Of a stretch of 64,000 nucleotides of DNA, positions 20,118 to 29,544 are shown piece by piece. Origin of the DNA: Gordonia sputi NBRC 100414 (lineage in GTDB: Bacteria > Actinomycetota > Actinomycetes > Mycobacteriales > Mycobacteriaceae); assembly GCF_000248055.1 (NCBI RefSeq), contig NZ_BAFC01000065.1, positions 1 through 64,000 on the forward strand. Direction: 5' to 3'. Below the pieces are notes generated by a model, which had not been told where the DNA came from, made no database searches, and worked only from the letters and a program-made list of their open reading frames with translations. The position numbers and the translations under genes are program-made. Within the stretch, counting starts at the first letter, position 1, and each line of letters opens with the position of its first letter.

Positions 20118-21005
20118 GTGGCCGACGGTCGTCGCGAGGTCGATCGGCCGCCACCCGGGCAGATCGTCGACGTCGATGGCCAGCACATCCACGTCGTCGA
20201 CGAGGGTGTCGGGCGCCCACTGCTGCTGATGGCTGCGATGGGGAGTAACTGGTTCGATCTCGACCATCTCGCCGCACGACTCGTCGAGCGTGGTTGGCGG
20301 GTGATTCGATTCGATCGCCCTGGATATGGCCTGTCCGAACAACTTCCGCGAGGTCGTGTGCTGACCCTGGCGCTCGAGGTCTCGTGGATGACGGGCGTCC
20401 TCGATGCGCTGCGGATCGCGGAGCCTGTGACGATCGTCGGACATTCGGTTGCCTCGCTGTATGTCGAGGCTTTCGCGCGAGTCCATCCGTCGCGCACTGC
20501 GGCGGTTGCGATGCTCGACGGCTCGTATGTACTCCTGCCGTGGCGGGTGGTACCGCTCGGTGTGCGAATCGACAACGCGCACAGGATGATCGACACGGCG
20601 AGAGGAGTCACGGAGCGGTTTCGCCTTCCGCGGCGCGGATTCTCGCGAGTACGGACTGTGGTGCTACCCAGGCCCCCGGAGGGGTTCTACGATCACGAGC
20701 ACTACTGGGCAGCGAGGGTCTTCGGTAACTGGCCGATGCTGCTCGCCACGATGGTGGAGAACGCGGCCTTCCCGGCGATCAACGCGTCGCTGCGTCGCAT
20801 GCGCAAGAGCCATCCGATGCCCCGGGTTCCGGTGATCGTGGTCGCCGCGCTTTCCGGGCCGAAGGCGTGGCAGAGCTTCTGGCTGTGGAAGCAGGCCCGC
20901 TACGCGCGCATGCTCGGTGGTCGGCTGGTGCCGATCGTCTCGCGCCATTTCGTCGTGTTGGAGGTTCCCGACGAGATCGCGGACGCGATCGATCAGTTGC
21001 GCTGA
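20118..21005 (+). CDS. Alpha/beta hydrolase next to lysX
   Basis: 295 residues from GTG 20118; AGGAGAG at 20104-20110 fits this start better than GTG 20115. The fold starts with IVDVDGQHIHVVDEG, RVIRFDRPGYGLSE and the nucleophile elbow VGHSVASLY (Ser in GHSVA, where the usual last Gly is Ala), with a candidate His in SRHFVVLEVPDEI at the end. It begins 3 nt after the lysX stop, so it is co-transcribed. Some bacteria pair aminoacyl-PG synthases with aminoacyl-PG hydrolases, so a matching hydrolase role is conceivable but unproven. Confidence 0.85.
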   Translation: MADGRREVDRPPPGQIVDVDGQHIHVVDEGVGRPLLLMAAMGSNWFDLDHLAARLVERGWRVIRFDRPGYGLSEQLPRGRVLTLALEVSWMTGVLDALRIAEPVTIVGHSVASLYVEAFARVHPSRTAAVAMLDGSYVLLPWRVVPLGVRIDNAHRMIDTARGVTERFRLPRRGFSRVRTVVLPRPPEGFYDHEHYWAARVFGNWPMLLATMVENAAFPAINASLRRMRKSHPMPRVPVIVVAALSGPKAWQSFWLWKQARYARMLGGRLVPIVSRHFVVLEVPDEIADAIDQLR

Positions 21006-21064
21006 TCGAGAGCGCGCTTCTTACCGCCCGGTAACCTGAGGTACCCATGACCGCGCGTCACACC

Positions 21065-21077
21065 TATGCTGTACGTC
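21065..21077 (+). promoter_or_regulatory. -10-like element, possible leaderless start
   Basis: TATGCT at 21065-21070 is followed 7 nt later by the rraA ATG (21078), with no Shine-Dalgarno between. This spacing suits a leaderless transcript starting at or just before the ATG, common in actinobacteria. Confidence 0.4.
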
Positions 21078-21560
21078 ATGGCAGAGCTGACTTTCACTCC
21101 CACGGCCGACCTCGTCGACGAGATCGGTGCAGACGTCCGTAGTTGCGATCTCCAGTTCACCCAGTACGGCGGGGTCCGTGAGTTCGTCGGAACCGTGACG
21201 ACGGTCCGCTGCTTTCAGGACAACGCCCTGCTCAAGTCGATCCTCGGGGAGTCGAACCCCGGCGGTGTGCTGGTGATCGACGGTGATGCCTCGGTGCACA
21301 CGGCGTTGGTCGGCGACATCATCGCGGAGCTGGGCCGGTCGAACGGCTGGGTCGGGATCATCGCGAACGGCGCGATTCGCGACGCCAAGACCATCGGTGG
21401 AATGGAGATCGGCGTGAAGGCGCTCGGCACCAATCCCCGCAAATCCACCAAGACCGGAGCAGGTGAGCGCGACGTACCGCTGACGCTGGGTGGAGTCACC
21501 TTCACGCCGGGCGACACCGTGTACTCCGACGACGACGGCATCGTCCTCGTCGCACCCTGA
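21078..21560 (+). CDS. rraA: RraA-family regulator/aldolase
   Basis: 160 residues, full length for RraA. Motifs include [19 protein letters not shown], the Gly-rich [32 protein letters not shown] (with the Arg-Asp pair used by the aldolase members) and [12 protein letters not shown]. In E. coli RraA inhibits RNase E; many homologues instead act as 4-hydroxy-4-methyl-2-oxoglutarate aldolase or oxaloacetate decarboxylase, and sequence alone does not decide. The gabD2 gene follows after 50 nt. Confidence 0.9.
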   Translation: MAELTFTPTADLVDEIGADVRSCDLQFTQYGGVREFVGTVTTVRCFQDNALLKSILGESNPGGVLVIDGDASVHTALVGDIIAELGRSNGWVGIIANGAIRDAKTIGGMEIGVKALGTNPRKSTKTGAGERDVPLTLGGVTFTPGDTVYSDDDGIVLVAP

Positions 21561-21610
21561 CCTTCCGACTTCTCGACTCTCGACCACTTCCCACGCAGCA
21601 GGAGGCTCCG

Positions 21611-23164
21611 ATGCCCAAGCCAACCCCCGACTACTTCGAACGACTCGGCGCATTGGTAGCGATCGACAACGCTGCCGCACGCCCGACCCGATCCATCCTC
21701 GAAGCGTTCAGCGGCGTCGAGATGGCGACCATCCCGGTTGCCACCGCCGAGGATCTCGAGACCGCGGTGTCGCGGGCGCGTGCCGCTCAGCAGGGGTGGG
21801 CCAAGCAGTCGCCCGCAGAGCGCGCGAAGGTGCTCAAGAAGTTCTCCGAGTTGGTGTTCGCCAACGCGGCGTCGTTGATGGATATCGCGCAGGCCGAGAC
21901 GGGCAAGGCTCGTTCGTACGCGCAGGAAGAGGTTGTCGACGTCGCGCTGACTGCGCGGTACTACGCGACGCACGGCCCCAAGATGCTCGCCGAGCGCAAG
22001 GTGCAGGGCATGCTGCCCGGTGCCACCAAGGTGCGGGTGCGGTATCAGCCCAAGGGCGTCGTCGGAGTGATCAGCCCGTGGAATTACCCACTCACACTTG
22101 CGGTTTCGGATGCGGTCGCCGCCCTGCTCGCGGGCAACGGCGTGGTGATCAAGCCCGACAGCCAAACCCCCTACTGTTCGCTCGCGCTGGCTGAGCTGTT
22201 GTACGAGGCCGGTCTGCCGCCCGCGCTCTTCGCGGTGGTCCCGGGTCCGGGAAGTGTTGTGGGACAGGCCATCATGGCCACCTGCGACTACGTGATGTTC
22301 ACCGGATCGTCGGAGACCGGAGCCTCGCTCGCCGAGCAGGCGGGGCGTCGACTCATCGGTTTCTCCGCGGAACTCGGCGGCAAGAACCCGATGATCGTGA
22401 CCGCCAACGCCAAGATCGACCACGCCGTCGAAGGTGCTGCGCGAGCGTGCTATTCGAACTCCGGCCAGTTGTGCATCTCGATCGAGCGGCTGTACGTCGA
22501 CAAGGCTATCGCCGAGGAGTTCACCGAGAAGTTCGGCACGTTTGTCCGCAACATGAAGCTCGGGGCCAACTACGACTTCAACGTCGACATGGGGTCGCTG
22601 GCTTCGGCCGCACAGGTCGAGACGGCCGAAGCGCACGTCGACGACGCCGTGTCGAAGGGGGCAACGGTGGTCGCCGGCGGCAAGCGTCGCGCCGACCTCG
22701 GCCCCTTCTTCTTCGAGCCGACCGTGTTGTCGGGCGTGACCGACGAGATGACCTGCTTCCGCAACGAGACATTCGGCCCGGTCGTGTCGGTGTATCCGGT
22801 CGACTCCACAGACGAAGCGATCAAGCTGGCCAACGACACCGACTACGGTCTCAACGCGAGCGTCTTCGCTGGCAGCAGCGACGAGGCGCAGGCGATCGCG
22901 GAGCAGTTGCGCGCCGGCACCGTCAACATCAACGAGGGCTACGCGGCAGCGTGGGCGTCGACCGCAGCGCCGATGGGCGGCATGGGCATCTCAGGTGTCG
23001 GCCGACGCCACGGCGAAGAGGGGCTGCTCAAGTACACCGAGCCGCAGACGATCGCCGAGCAGCGCTTCATCGGCATCGACAAGGCACCCGGAGTTCCGAA
23101 GAGTGTCTACCGCGCGGTCACCCCGCTCGCGGTGCGGTCGCTGAAGTTCCTGCCGGGACGGTAG
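21611..23164 (+). CDS. gabD2: Succinate-semialdehyde dehydrogenase GabD2
   Basis: 517 residues, matching mycobacterial GabD2 in length and sequence character. It oxidises succinate semialdehyde to succinate with NAD(P)+, in GABA catabolism or a 2-oxoglutarate decarboxylase bypass. The cofactor segment is VVGVISPWNYPLTL, followed by VIKPDSQTPY and MFTGSSETG; the catalytic Glu lies in FSAELGGKNPM and the catalytic Cys in NSGQLCISIERLYV. The C-terminal GMGISGVGRRHGEEGLLKYT is typical of the subfamily. GGAGG precedes ATG 21611. Confidence 0.95.
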   Translation: MPKPTPDYFERLGALVAIDNAAARPTRSILEAFSGVEMATIPVATAEDLETAVSRARAAQQGWAKQSPAERAKVLKKFSELVFANAASLMDIAQAETGKARSYAQEEVVDVALTARYYATHGPKMLAERKVQGMLPGATKVRVRYQPKGVVGVISPWNYPLTLAVSDAVAALLAGNGVVIKPDSQTPYCSLALAELLYEAGLPPALFAVVPGPGSVVGQAIMATCDYVMFTGSSETGASLAEQAGRRLIGFSAELGGKNPMIVTANAKIDHAVEGAARACYSNSGQLCISIERLYVDKAIAEEFTEKFGTFVRNMKLGANYDFNVDMGSLASAAQVETAEAHVDDAVSKGATVVAGGKRRADLGPFFFEPTVLSGVTDEMTCFRNETFGPVVSVYPVDSTDEAIKLANDTDYGLNASVFAGSSDEAQAIAEQLRAGTVNINEGYAAAWASTAAPMGGMGISGVGRRHGEEGLLKYTEPQTIAEQRFIGIDKAPGVPKSVYRAVTPLAVRSLKFLPGR

Positions 23165-23240
23165 AGGTCGGGATCTCCCGCCAAGGGCGATTCGTCGGGT
23201 TCTCGATCCCCGGACGCGTGTGAGCCGTTACGGTTGGCCC

Positions 23241-24452
23241 ATGTCGCCGCAGCGCAGCGTACTCAAAACCGGTGTGATCTCGTGTGTCGTCGCAGCCGGT
23301 ATCGCGGGAACCGTGGCAGGTGCCCCGTCAGCGAAGGCCACGCCCGGCCTTGCGGTCAGTTCGATCGCGACCGGGCTGAGCCACCCCTGGGATATCGTCA
23401 CCGCACCAGACGGCACGGCTCTCGTGACCGAGCGTGCCGGCCGTTTCGTGGCCATCAGGCCGGGACAGGCGCCGAAGGCTGTCCGGGCCGATTTGAGCGC
23501 GCTCTGGGTGCACCGCGAAGCCGGACTCATGGGTCTCGCGGTTGATCCGGGATTCGCGCAGAATCGTCGAATCTATTCATGTCAGGCCGAGAAGGCAGGC
23601 ACCGAATCGTCGGTCGCGCAGGGCGCCAAGATTCCGCAAGGTGTCGGAAGCGTGCCGCTGCCGTGGCCGAACACCGGGCAGCAGGTCACGGTCGCCTCGT
23701 GGCGGGTGTCGCAGGACTGGTCGAGCATGCAGCGGGAGCGAACGGTGCTGGCAGGTATCCCGTTGAACGCGGGCGGCAGACACGCGGGATGCGGGTTGGC
23801 CGCGGCGTCGGACGGGACTCTGTGGATCGGCACCGGCGACAACGCGACGGCTGGGTACCCGCAGAGTCGACAGTCGTTGGGCGGCAAGGTCTTACACGTC
23901 AAAGCCGCAACAGGCAGGCCCGCTGCCGGCAACCCCGACCCCGCGAGCCCGATCGCGACGCTCGGCCACCGCAACGTGCAGGGCATCGCGGTGCAACCGG
24001 GCAGCGGACGGGTCTACTCGATCGAGCAGGGCACCAGCGTCGACGACGAGCTCAACCTCATCCGGCCCGGCGCCAACTACGGTTACCGGCCCGACCGCGC
24101 ACCAGTGATCTACGACGAATCGGTGCCGATGACCGACCCCACGCGGGTACCGGGTGCGGTCGGTCCGATCTGGAAGTCGGGTAACCCGACGATCGCAACG
24201 CCCGCACTGCAGTTCTTGCCGAGCAGCGGCTGGGGCGACTGGAACGGGGCAGTCGTCATCGCGGCGCAGAAGGCCGAGAAGTTGGTTGTGGTGAAGCTCG
24301 ACGACAGCGGAACGCGGGTCGTCCACGTCGACGAGGCTTTGTCGGATCGGTATGGGCGACTGCGTGCCCTGGCGGTCGACAGGGACGGCTCGCTTCTCGT
24401 CGGAACGGACACCGGAACCGATCAGATCCTACGAATCCGACCAGGAGCCTGA
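23241..24452 (+). CDS. Secreted sorbosone/glucose dehydrogenase-like protein
   Basis: 403 residues from ATG 23241. A signal peptide (about residues 1-33) precedes a six-bladed beta-propeller of the GSDH family: ATGLSHPWDIVTAPDGTALV, GLMGLAVDPGFAQNRRIY, LGHRNVQGIAVQPGSGRVY, and GANYGYRPD. Family members oxidise sugars with PQQ, but many actinobacterial homologues have no proven activity. In mycobacteria similar proteins are predicted lipoproteins (LppZ-like); here no lipobox Cys is seen at the cleavage site. Confidence 0.85.
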   Translation: MSPQRSVLKTGVISCVVAAGIAGTVAGAPSAKATPGLAVSSIATGLSHPWDIVTAPDGTALVTERAGRFVAIRPGQAPKAVRADLSALWVHREAGLMGLAVDPGFAQNRRIYSCQAEKAGTESSVAQGAKIPQGVGSVPLPWPNTGQQVTVASWRVSQDWSSMQRERTVLAGIPLNAGGRHAGCGLAAASDGTLWIGTGDNATAGYPQSRQSLGGKVLHVKAATGRPAAGNPDPASPIATLGHRNVQGIAVQPGSGRVYSIEQGTSVDDELNLIRPGANYGYRPDRAPVIYDESVPMTDPTRVPGAVGPIWKSGNPTIATPALQFLPSSGWGDWNGAVVIAAQKAEKLVVVKLDDSGTRVVHVDEALSDRYGRLRALAVDRDGSLLVGTDTGTDQILRIRPGA

Positions 24453-24455
24453 TTC

Positions 24456-24527
24456 ATGTGTGACCCGGTGATGTGTGACGACAGCGATGAGTGACGGCAG
24501 CTATGTGTGACGGCAGCTATGTGTGAC
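24456..24527 (+). repeat. Tandem 15-16-bp repeats at a start codon
   Basis: ATGTGTGAC occurs at 24456, 24471, 24503 and 24519, with a degenerate ATGAGTGAC at 24487, giving a 15-16-nt period. Between 24491 and 24522 there are two perfect copies of GTGACGGCAGCTATGT. The last copy provides the start of the cyclase-family gene; the copy at 24503 opens a 7-codon frame that stops at 24524-24526, overlapping the true start. Confidence 0.8.
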
Positions 24528-25322
24528 GACGACGTGGTGCGGCATGCGCACGAGGAAGCCAGGCGGTTCAGTCGTCGGACCGCGTTGCAGATGACCGCTG
24601 CGGCCGGCGCCGCGGCGGCCGGGGTCGGTATTGCGTCGCGACCTGCGCGCGCCTCGGCTCAGCCCGGTGCGACGCGAGTCGTCGACCTCACCCATCGACT
24701 GGGACCGGGCTTCCCGATGTGGCCCGGTAACCCGCCGGTGGTCAGCGTGCAGACGTCCCGAGTCGGGCCCGGCAACTCGGGCTTCGCCACCAGGTGGATG
24801 TCGTTCGCCGAGCACTCGGGGACCCACGTCGACGCCCCGGCGCACAAGATCGCAGGCGGGCGAACGGTCGACGCGATACCGGCGCGCGACCTCGTGGTGC
24901 CGCTGGTGGTGATCAGTATCGCGGCCGCTGCGCGCGGAAATCGGCGGGCGGTCCTGACAGAACGCGACGTCGAAGGGTACGAACGCGTTCACGGTCGCAT
25001 TCCGGCGCGTGCCTTGGTGGCGCTGCATTCCGGGTGGCAACCCGCGACAGGCGGAGCCGACGCGCCAGGGTTTGATCCCGCCGCGGCGCAGATGTTGGTG
25101 ACCGAACGGGGGGTGTCGGCGCTGGGGACCGACACCTTGAGCGTCGACATCAAGGGCGGCGTCGGCGCGCACACAGCGATTCTCGGTGCCGGGCGGTACG
25201 CGGTGGAGGCGTTGGCCAACCTGACGGACGTTCCGCCCGCGGGTGCGCGCGTCGTCGTGGGAGCGCCTCGGTTCGCGGGCGGAACGGGTGGTCCGGCGAG
25301 GGTGCTCGCACTCGTCGACTGA
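24519..25322 (+). CDS. Tat-exported cyclase-family hydrolase
   Basis: 267 residues from ATG 24519. The N-terminus carries a twin-Arg signal (FSRRTALQMTAAAG) with an Ala-rich core ending near ARASA, so export in folded form is likely. The rest is the cyclase/kynurenine formamidase-like fold (PF04199): VVDLTHRLGPGFPMWPGN, then the metal-binding EHSGTHVDAPAHK with the HxGTHxDxPxH ligands. Family members are Zn or Mn hydrolases acting on cyclic or amide substrates; the substrate here is unknown. The start codon sits in a tandem repeat array. Confidence 0.85.
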   Translation: MCDDDVVRHAHEEARRFSRRTALQMTAAAGAAAAGVGIASRPARASAQPGATRVVDLTHRLGPGFPMWPGNPPVVSVQTSRVGPGNSGFATRWMSFAEHSGTHVDAPAHKIAGGRTVDAIPARDLVVPLVVISIAAAARGNRRAVLTERDVEGYERVHGRIPARALVALHSGWQPATGGADAPGFDPAAAQMLVTERGVSALGTDTLSVDIKGGVGAHTAILGAGRYAVEALANLTDVPPAGARVVVGAPRFAGGTGGPARVLALVD

Positions 25323-25443
25323 CGGACGCCCGCGTTCACAGACTTCTCCCAGCGAGGGTCCAGGGTCGCGGTAGCGGGGTCTCGGATTCTGGTAGACGAA
25401 CCCAACCGAGACTTCTGCCTCACACCGAGATTCTGGAGGAATG

Positions 25444-27582
25444 ATGACCGCAGTTCTGGAGCGGCGCGACGTATCGCCGCCCGCCGACGATTCACCACCG
25501 ACGCCCAGGCGTCGCCGATTGGCCGGGCGTCCGGTGTGGTGGAGTCCGTTCGCGCTTGCAGGACTCCTCGTGGCGACCGCGGTGCTCTACCTGTGGAATC
25601 TCTCCGCCAGCGGATACGGCAACACCTTCTACGCGGCGGCCGCGTGGGCGGGCTCGCAGAGCTGGAAGGCGTGGTTCTTCGGAGCACTCGACCCGTCGAA
25701 TTTCATCACCGTCGACAAGCCCCCGGCGTCGCTGTGGGTGACCGGACTCTCGGTGCGCATCTTCGGCATGAACAGTTGGGCCGTGTTGGTGCCGCAGGCG
25801 CTGATGGGCGTCGCGGCGGTGGCGCTGATGTACGCGACGATGCGTCGAGTGATCACCGATCCGAGGCAGGGGACCGCCGCGGGACTGATCGCTGGCGCGG
25901 TGCTCGCCTTCACCCCTGCGGCCGCGTTGATGTTCCGCTTCAACAACCCCGACGCACTGCTGGTGCTCTTGATGGTTGCCGCGGGGTACTGCCTGGCACG
26001 GGCGATCGCGACGAACTCCGGCCGGTGGCTGGCGCTGGTGGGTGTCGCGCTCGGCTTCGCCTTCCTGACGAAGATGCTGCAGGGCCTGTTGGTGCTGCCT
26101 GCATTCGGGCTCGCCTACCTGCTGTTCGCAAACAACGGTTGGCTCAAGCGAATTGGGCAACTCATCGTCGCGGCTGTGGCTCTCGTTGTGTCGGCCGGAT
26201 GGTTCGTGGTGGCGACGATTCTGACGTCCGCCAGCTCACGTCCCTACATCGGCGGCTCGACGAACAACACGTTCATGGACCTCGTCTGGGGCTATAACGG
26301 CGTCGGACGCATCAGCGGCGGTTCGGGCGGAGGCCCTGGCGGCGGTGGCGGCGGCGCAGGAGGTTCCTTCGGCGGATCGACGGGCCTGAGTCGACTCTTC
26401 AGCTCGGAGATGGGCAACGAGATCTCATGGTTGCTCCCTGTCGCGCTCTTCGCCATCGCCTTCTGCGTGTACCTGATGATCCGCAGCTTCCCGATCTTCA
26501 ACTATCGCAACGGTATTCATCGCACTGAGGCGGGCGCGGTTGTCGCCTGGGGTGGCTGGCTCCTGGTCACCGCGATGATCTTCAGCTACATGAGCGGCAT
26601 CATCCACCCCTACTACACGGTGGCTCTGGCGCCTGCTGTTGCCGCGATGGTTGCGCTCGGTGGGGTGTTCGCGTGGCGACGTCGCGCCAACTGGGACGGA
26701 CGAATTGCGTTGAGCGCCATGATCGGTCTCGCCGCAGGGTGGTCGATCGTCCTGCTCAACCGCAACGAGTGGGGTCCGGTCTGGTGCCGGTGGATCATCG
26801 GCGTCGTGGCCGTGCTCGCCGTGATCGGTGTGCTCGTGGGAGGTGCGCTCGGACTGAAGAAGCTGTTCGTGGCCTCCGTCATCGCGGGAGCGATCGCGGG
26901 ATTCGCAGGGGCAGCGGCATTCTCGATCGCCACTGCCGCGACGGCACACCACGGGTCGATCCCGACGGCCGTGCAGACGAACGGCGTCCAGGGCGGCATG
27001 GGCGGACCGGGCGGGGGCGGTCCGAGCGGCTCGCGAGGCGGCAGCGCACAGAACGGCGCCGCACAGAACGGCGCCGCACAGAACGGCACCGCGCAGTCGA
27101 GTTCGGGACAGCCGGGAATGGGTCAGCCTCCCAACGGAACCCAGTCGAACGGCGGAACCCAGTCGAACGGCGGAACCCAGTCGAACGGCGGAACTCAGTC
27201 GCGCAGCGGAACCCAGAGCACGCGCTCGTTCGGTGGCGGCATGGGTATGGGCGGTCCGGGCGGCGAGTCGTCGACCAATGCCGAACTGGTGAAGCTGCTG
27301 CAGAGCACCAACAGCACCTGGGCGGCGGCGACCAACGGCTCGCAGTCGGCGGCGAACATCGAGATTGCGACGGGTAAGTCGGTCATGGCGATCGGCGGAT
27401 GGAGTGGCGATCCCGCACCGACGCTCGACGAGTTCAAGCAGTACGTGAAGGAAGGCAAGATCGCGTACTACATCGGCGGCGGTCAGGGTGGTCCCGGAGG
27501 CAACTCTGCGATCTCCACCTGGGTGGCCCAGAACTTCACTGCCACCACGGTCGGAGGCACCACGGTCTACAAGCTGACGTGA
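25444..27582 (+). CDS. GT39/ArnT-like membrane glycosyltransferase
   Basis: 712 residues from ATG 25444; the ATG at 25441 is almost in contact with GGAGGA. About 11-12 membrane helices, with the GT39/PMT_2 signature loop between the first two: GYGNTFYAAAAWAGSQSW and FITVDKPPASLWVTGLS, where Asp and Lys-Pro-Pro are typical of polyprenyl-phosphate-sugar transferases. A Gly-rich insert follows near residue 290, and the C-terminal region has NGAAQ and NGGTQS repeats before a compact extracytoplasmic domain. It probably transfers a sugar from a lipid carrier outside the membrane; acceptor unknown. Confidence 0.88.
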   Translation: MTAVLERRDVSPPADDSPPTPRRRRLAGRPVWWSPFALAGLLVATAVLYLWNLSASGYGNTFYAAAAWAGSQSWKAWFFGALDPSNFITVDKPPASLWVTGLSVRIFGMNSWAVLVPQALMGVAAVALMYATMRRVITDPRQGTAAGLIAGAVLAFTPAAALMFRFNNPDALLVLLMVAAGYCLARAIATNSGRWLALVGVALGFAFLTKMLQGLLVLPAFGLAYLLFANNGWLKRIGQLIVAAVALVVSAGWFVVATILTSASSRPYIGGSTNNTFMDLVWGYNGVGRISGGSGGGPGGGGGGAGGSFGGSTGLSRLFSSEMGNEISWLLPVALFAIAFCVYLMIRSFPIFNYRNGIHRTEAGAVVAWGGWLLVTAMIFSYMSGIIHPYYTVALAPAVAAMVALGGVFAWRRRANWDGRIALSAMIGLAAGWSIVLLNRNEWGPVWCRWIIGVVAVLAVIGVLVGGALGLKKLFVASVIAGAIAGFAGAAAFSIATAATAHHGSIPTAVQTNGVQGGMGGPGGGGPSGSRGGSAQNGAAQNGAAQNGTAQSSSGQPGMGQPPNGTQSNGGTQSNGGTQSNGGTQSRSGTQSTRSFGGGMGMGGPGGESSTNAELVKLLQSTNSTWAAATNGSQSAANIEIATGKSVMAIGGWSGDPAPTLDEFKQYVKEGKIAYYIGGGQGGPGGNSAISTWVAQNFTATTVGGTTVYKLT

Positions 27583-27732
27583 CGCACCACTAGTTGACGT
27601 AGGGTCAGAGCACCATCGGCGGCCCACCTTTCGCGCCGAGCGCGGGGGTGGGTCGCCGACGTCGTCAGACGGTACGCACGCGCACCAGGCCGTATCCGAC
27701 CGCACAGTATCCGACCGAGCATCTGGAGAGCC

Positions 27733-28584
27733 ATGATCGAGAAGATCACCGAGTTCAGCCGAGACGGATGGACCTTCGACGTCGTCGATTCCGGTCCGAT
27801 ACCCGGTGCGGCGTCGGACATTCCGGTGATCCTGCTGCACGGCTTTCCGGAACGCGCATCGTGTTGGGAGGACGTGACACCGCTACTCAATGAGCGCGGA
27901 CTGCGTACCGTTGCACCCGATCAGCGTGGCTATTCGCCCGCCGCGCGACCACAGTCGGTGCGCGACTATCGAATCAGCGAACTCGTCGACGACGTCATTG
28001 CCTTGGCGGACGCGCTCGACGCGCCGCGCTTCCACCTCGTCGGACACGACTGGGGCGCGGCAGTGTCGTATTCGGTTGCGGCCCGTCACCCCGATCGGGT
28101 TGCCACGTTGACGACGTTGGCCGTTCCGCACACCGGTGCCTTCTTGCGCTCGATGCCCCGCGGACAGGCGCTGAAATCGTGGTACATGGGGTTCTTCCAA
28201 CTGCCGAAGGTGCCCGAGCGGGTCATTGCGTATGGCGCGAAGCACGGCGGTGGGCGACTCGAGATGTATCCCGGCTTCTCCGAACGACTCTCACGCGAGA
28301 TCGTCGACTACGGTGCGCTCACCGGAGGGATCAACTGGTATCGCGCCATGCGGTTCTCGTCGATCGGTTCGCTCGCGAACGACAAGGTGCGGGTGCCCAC
28401 CACCTACCTCTACGGCGACAAGGACCACTTCTTGAGTAAGGCGGGTGCGCGCGCGTGCTCTGAATTCATCGACGCCCCATACGAATTCGTGGTCTTGCAG
28501 GGCGTCGACCATTGGATGCCGCAGCGCGCGCCCGAGGCGATCGCCGATGCGATCACCGCGCGGGCGGAGTCGTTGTCGGACTGA
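27733..28584 (+). CDS. Epoxide hydrolase-like alpha/beta hydrolase
   Basis: 283 residues. HGFPE (36-40) forms the oxyanion loop and the elbow is VGHDWGAA, with Asp 106 as nucleophile instead of Ser, as in epoxide hydrolases and haloalkane dehalogenases. An acidic residue in YLYGDKDHF and the His in GVDHWMPQRAPE complete a plausible triad. It likely opens epoxides by water attack; the substrate is not predictable. Its 3' end converges with the Lys-rich gene. Confidence 0.88.
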   Translation: MIEKITEFSRDGWTFDVVDSGPIPGAASDIPVILLHGFPERASCWEDVTPLLNERGLRTVAPDQRGYSPAARPQSVRDYRISELVDDVIALADALDAPRFHLVGHDWGAAVSYSVAARHPDRVATLTTLAVPHTGAFLRSMPRGQALKSWYMGFFQLPKVPERVIAYGAKHGGGRLEMYPGFSERLSREIVDYGALTGGINWYRAMRFSSIGSLANDKVRVPTTYLYGDKDHFLSKAGARACSEFIDAPYEFVVLQGVDHWMPQRAPEAIADAITARAESLSD

Positions 28585-28658
28585 GAAGCTGACTGACTGA
28601 GAAGCTGCCGGACTGAGGAATGGCTGCCGGGCCGAGAGGCTACCGGCGGGCTGAAGAG

Positions 28659-29441
28659 CTACTGGTGGTGCCGTCGCCAACGCAGCACGATCAGCAACGC
28701 GACGGCGAGTGCCGCAAGGGCACCGGTGATCGCGCCGAACGCGATGGGCATCGCCGGATTGGCCGCGGGAACCTCGGTCCGTCCCGATCTGATGCGCGCG
28801 AAACCTGCTCTCGCGGCGTCGGATTCGGCAACGGGATCGGAGGCCGTCGGTGCCGCGGGCGCTGGGGTCGTCGGCGCGGATGCAGGTGCAGTCGTCGCCG
28901 GCGGTGTGGTTGGCGCAGACGTGGTTGTCGGCGCAGACTCCTGGGCGCTCGTCGGCTCGGAAACCGGGGCCGATGGCGCCTCTGCCTCGAACAATGTCGG
29001 TTCGTCTGCAGCAGGGGGAGTGGTCGCGGGGGGAGTGCTCTTCGGGGGAGCCTTTTTCTCCGCGGCCTTGGTCGGAGGAGCCTTCTTCGCGGCGTTCTTT
29101 GCCGCCGACGGTGTCGCGGCACTCTTCGTCGGAGCGCTCTTCTTCGCTGCGGTGGTCTTCTTCGCCGCGGCAGTCTTCTTGGCAGGCGCGCTCTTCTTCG
29201 CTGCAGGCGCCTTCTTCGCGGGCGTGGACTTCTTGGCGGGCGCTGACTTCTTCGCCGCGGGGGACTTCTCGGTCGGGGACTCCTGCGTTGAAGACGCCTC
29301 AGCGGGAGACTCTTCAGCAGGCGACTTCGCAGCGGCGGACGCGTGTGGGGGCACAGCCTTCTTGGCGGCGTCGTTCGTCTCGGCGGCGGGCTTGCGCGAC
29401 GCGTCGTCGGATGGTGTCTCGCCGGAAGTCGGGTCTGTCAT
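28659..29441 (-). CDS. Lys/Ala/Pro-rich protein with C-terminal anchor
   Basis: 260 residues from ATG 29441. The first two thirds are acidic at the start, then rich in AKK/PAKK repeats (AAKKSAPAKKTAAAKK style) resembling the tails of actinobacterial HupB and eukaryotic H1. A Thr/Pro/Ala linker follows, then one membrane helix near the C-terminus (IAFGAITGALAALAVALLIV) and a basic tail WRRHHQ. A membrane-tethered nucleic-acid or polyanion binder is possible. No enzymatic domain. Such low-complexity composition makes homology calls unreliable. Confidence 0.65.
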   Translation of the reverse strand: MTDPTSGETPSDDASRKPAAETNDAAKKAVPPHASAAAKSPAEESPAEASSTQESPTEKSPAAKKSAPAKKSTPAKKAPAAKKSAPAKKTAAAKKTTAAKKSAPTKSAATPSAAKNAAKKAPPTKAAEKKAPPKSTPPATTPPAADEPTLFEAEAPSAPVSEPTSAQESAPTTTSAPTTPPATTAPASAPTTPAPAAPTASDPVAESDAARAGFARIRSGRTEVPAANPAMPIAFGAITGALAALAVALLIVLRWRRHHQ

Positions 29442-29544
29442 GTCGGGACGCCCCCTGGGGTCGGTCTGGATGGTCCTCATCGTAGGCGCGGCGTCGAAGC
29501 AGCAGAGATGTTCGACGCCGCGCGTGGGTCGACGTGCGGTGTCG

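Noticed and set aside
24456-24494. 12-codon frame MCDPVMCDDSDE as a peptide gene
   Set aside because: It is a by-product of the ATGTGTGAC tandem repeats; no independent ribosome site.
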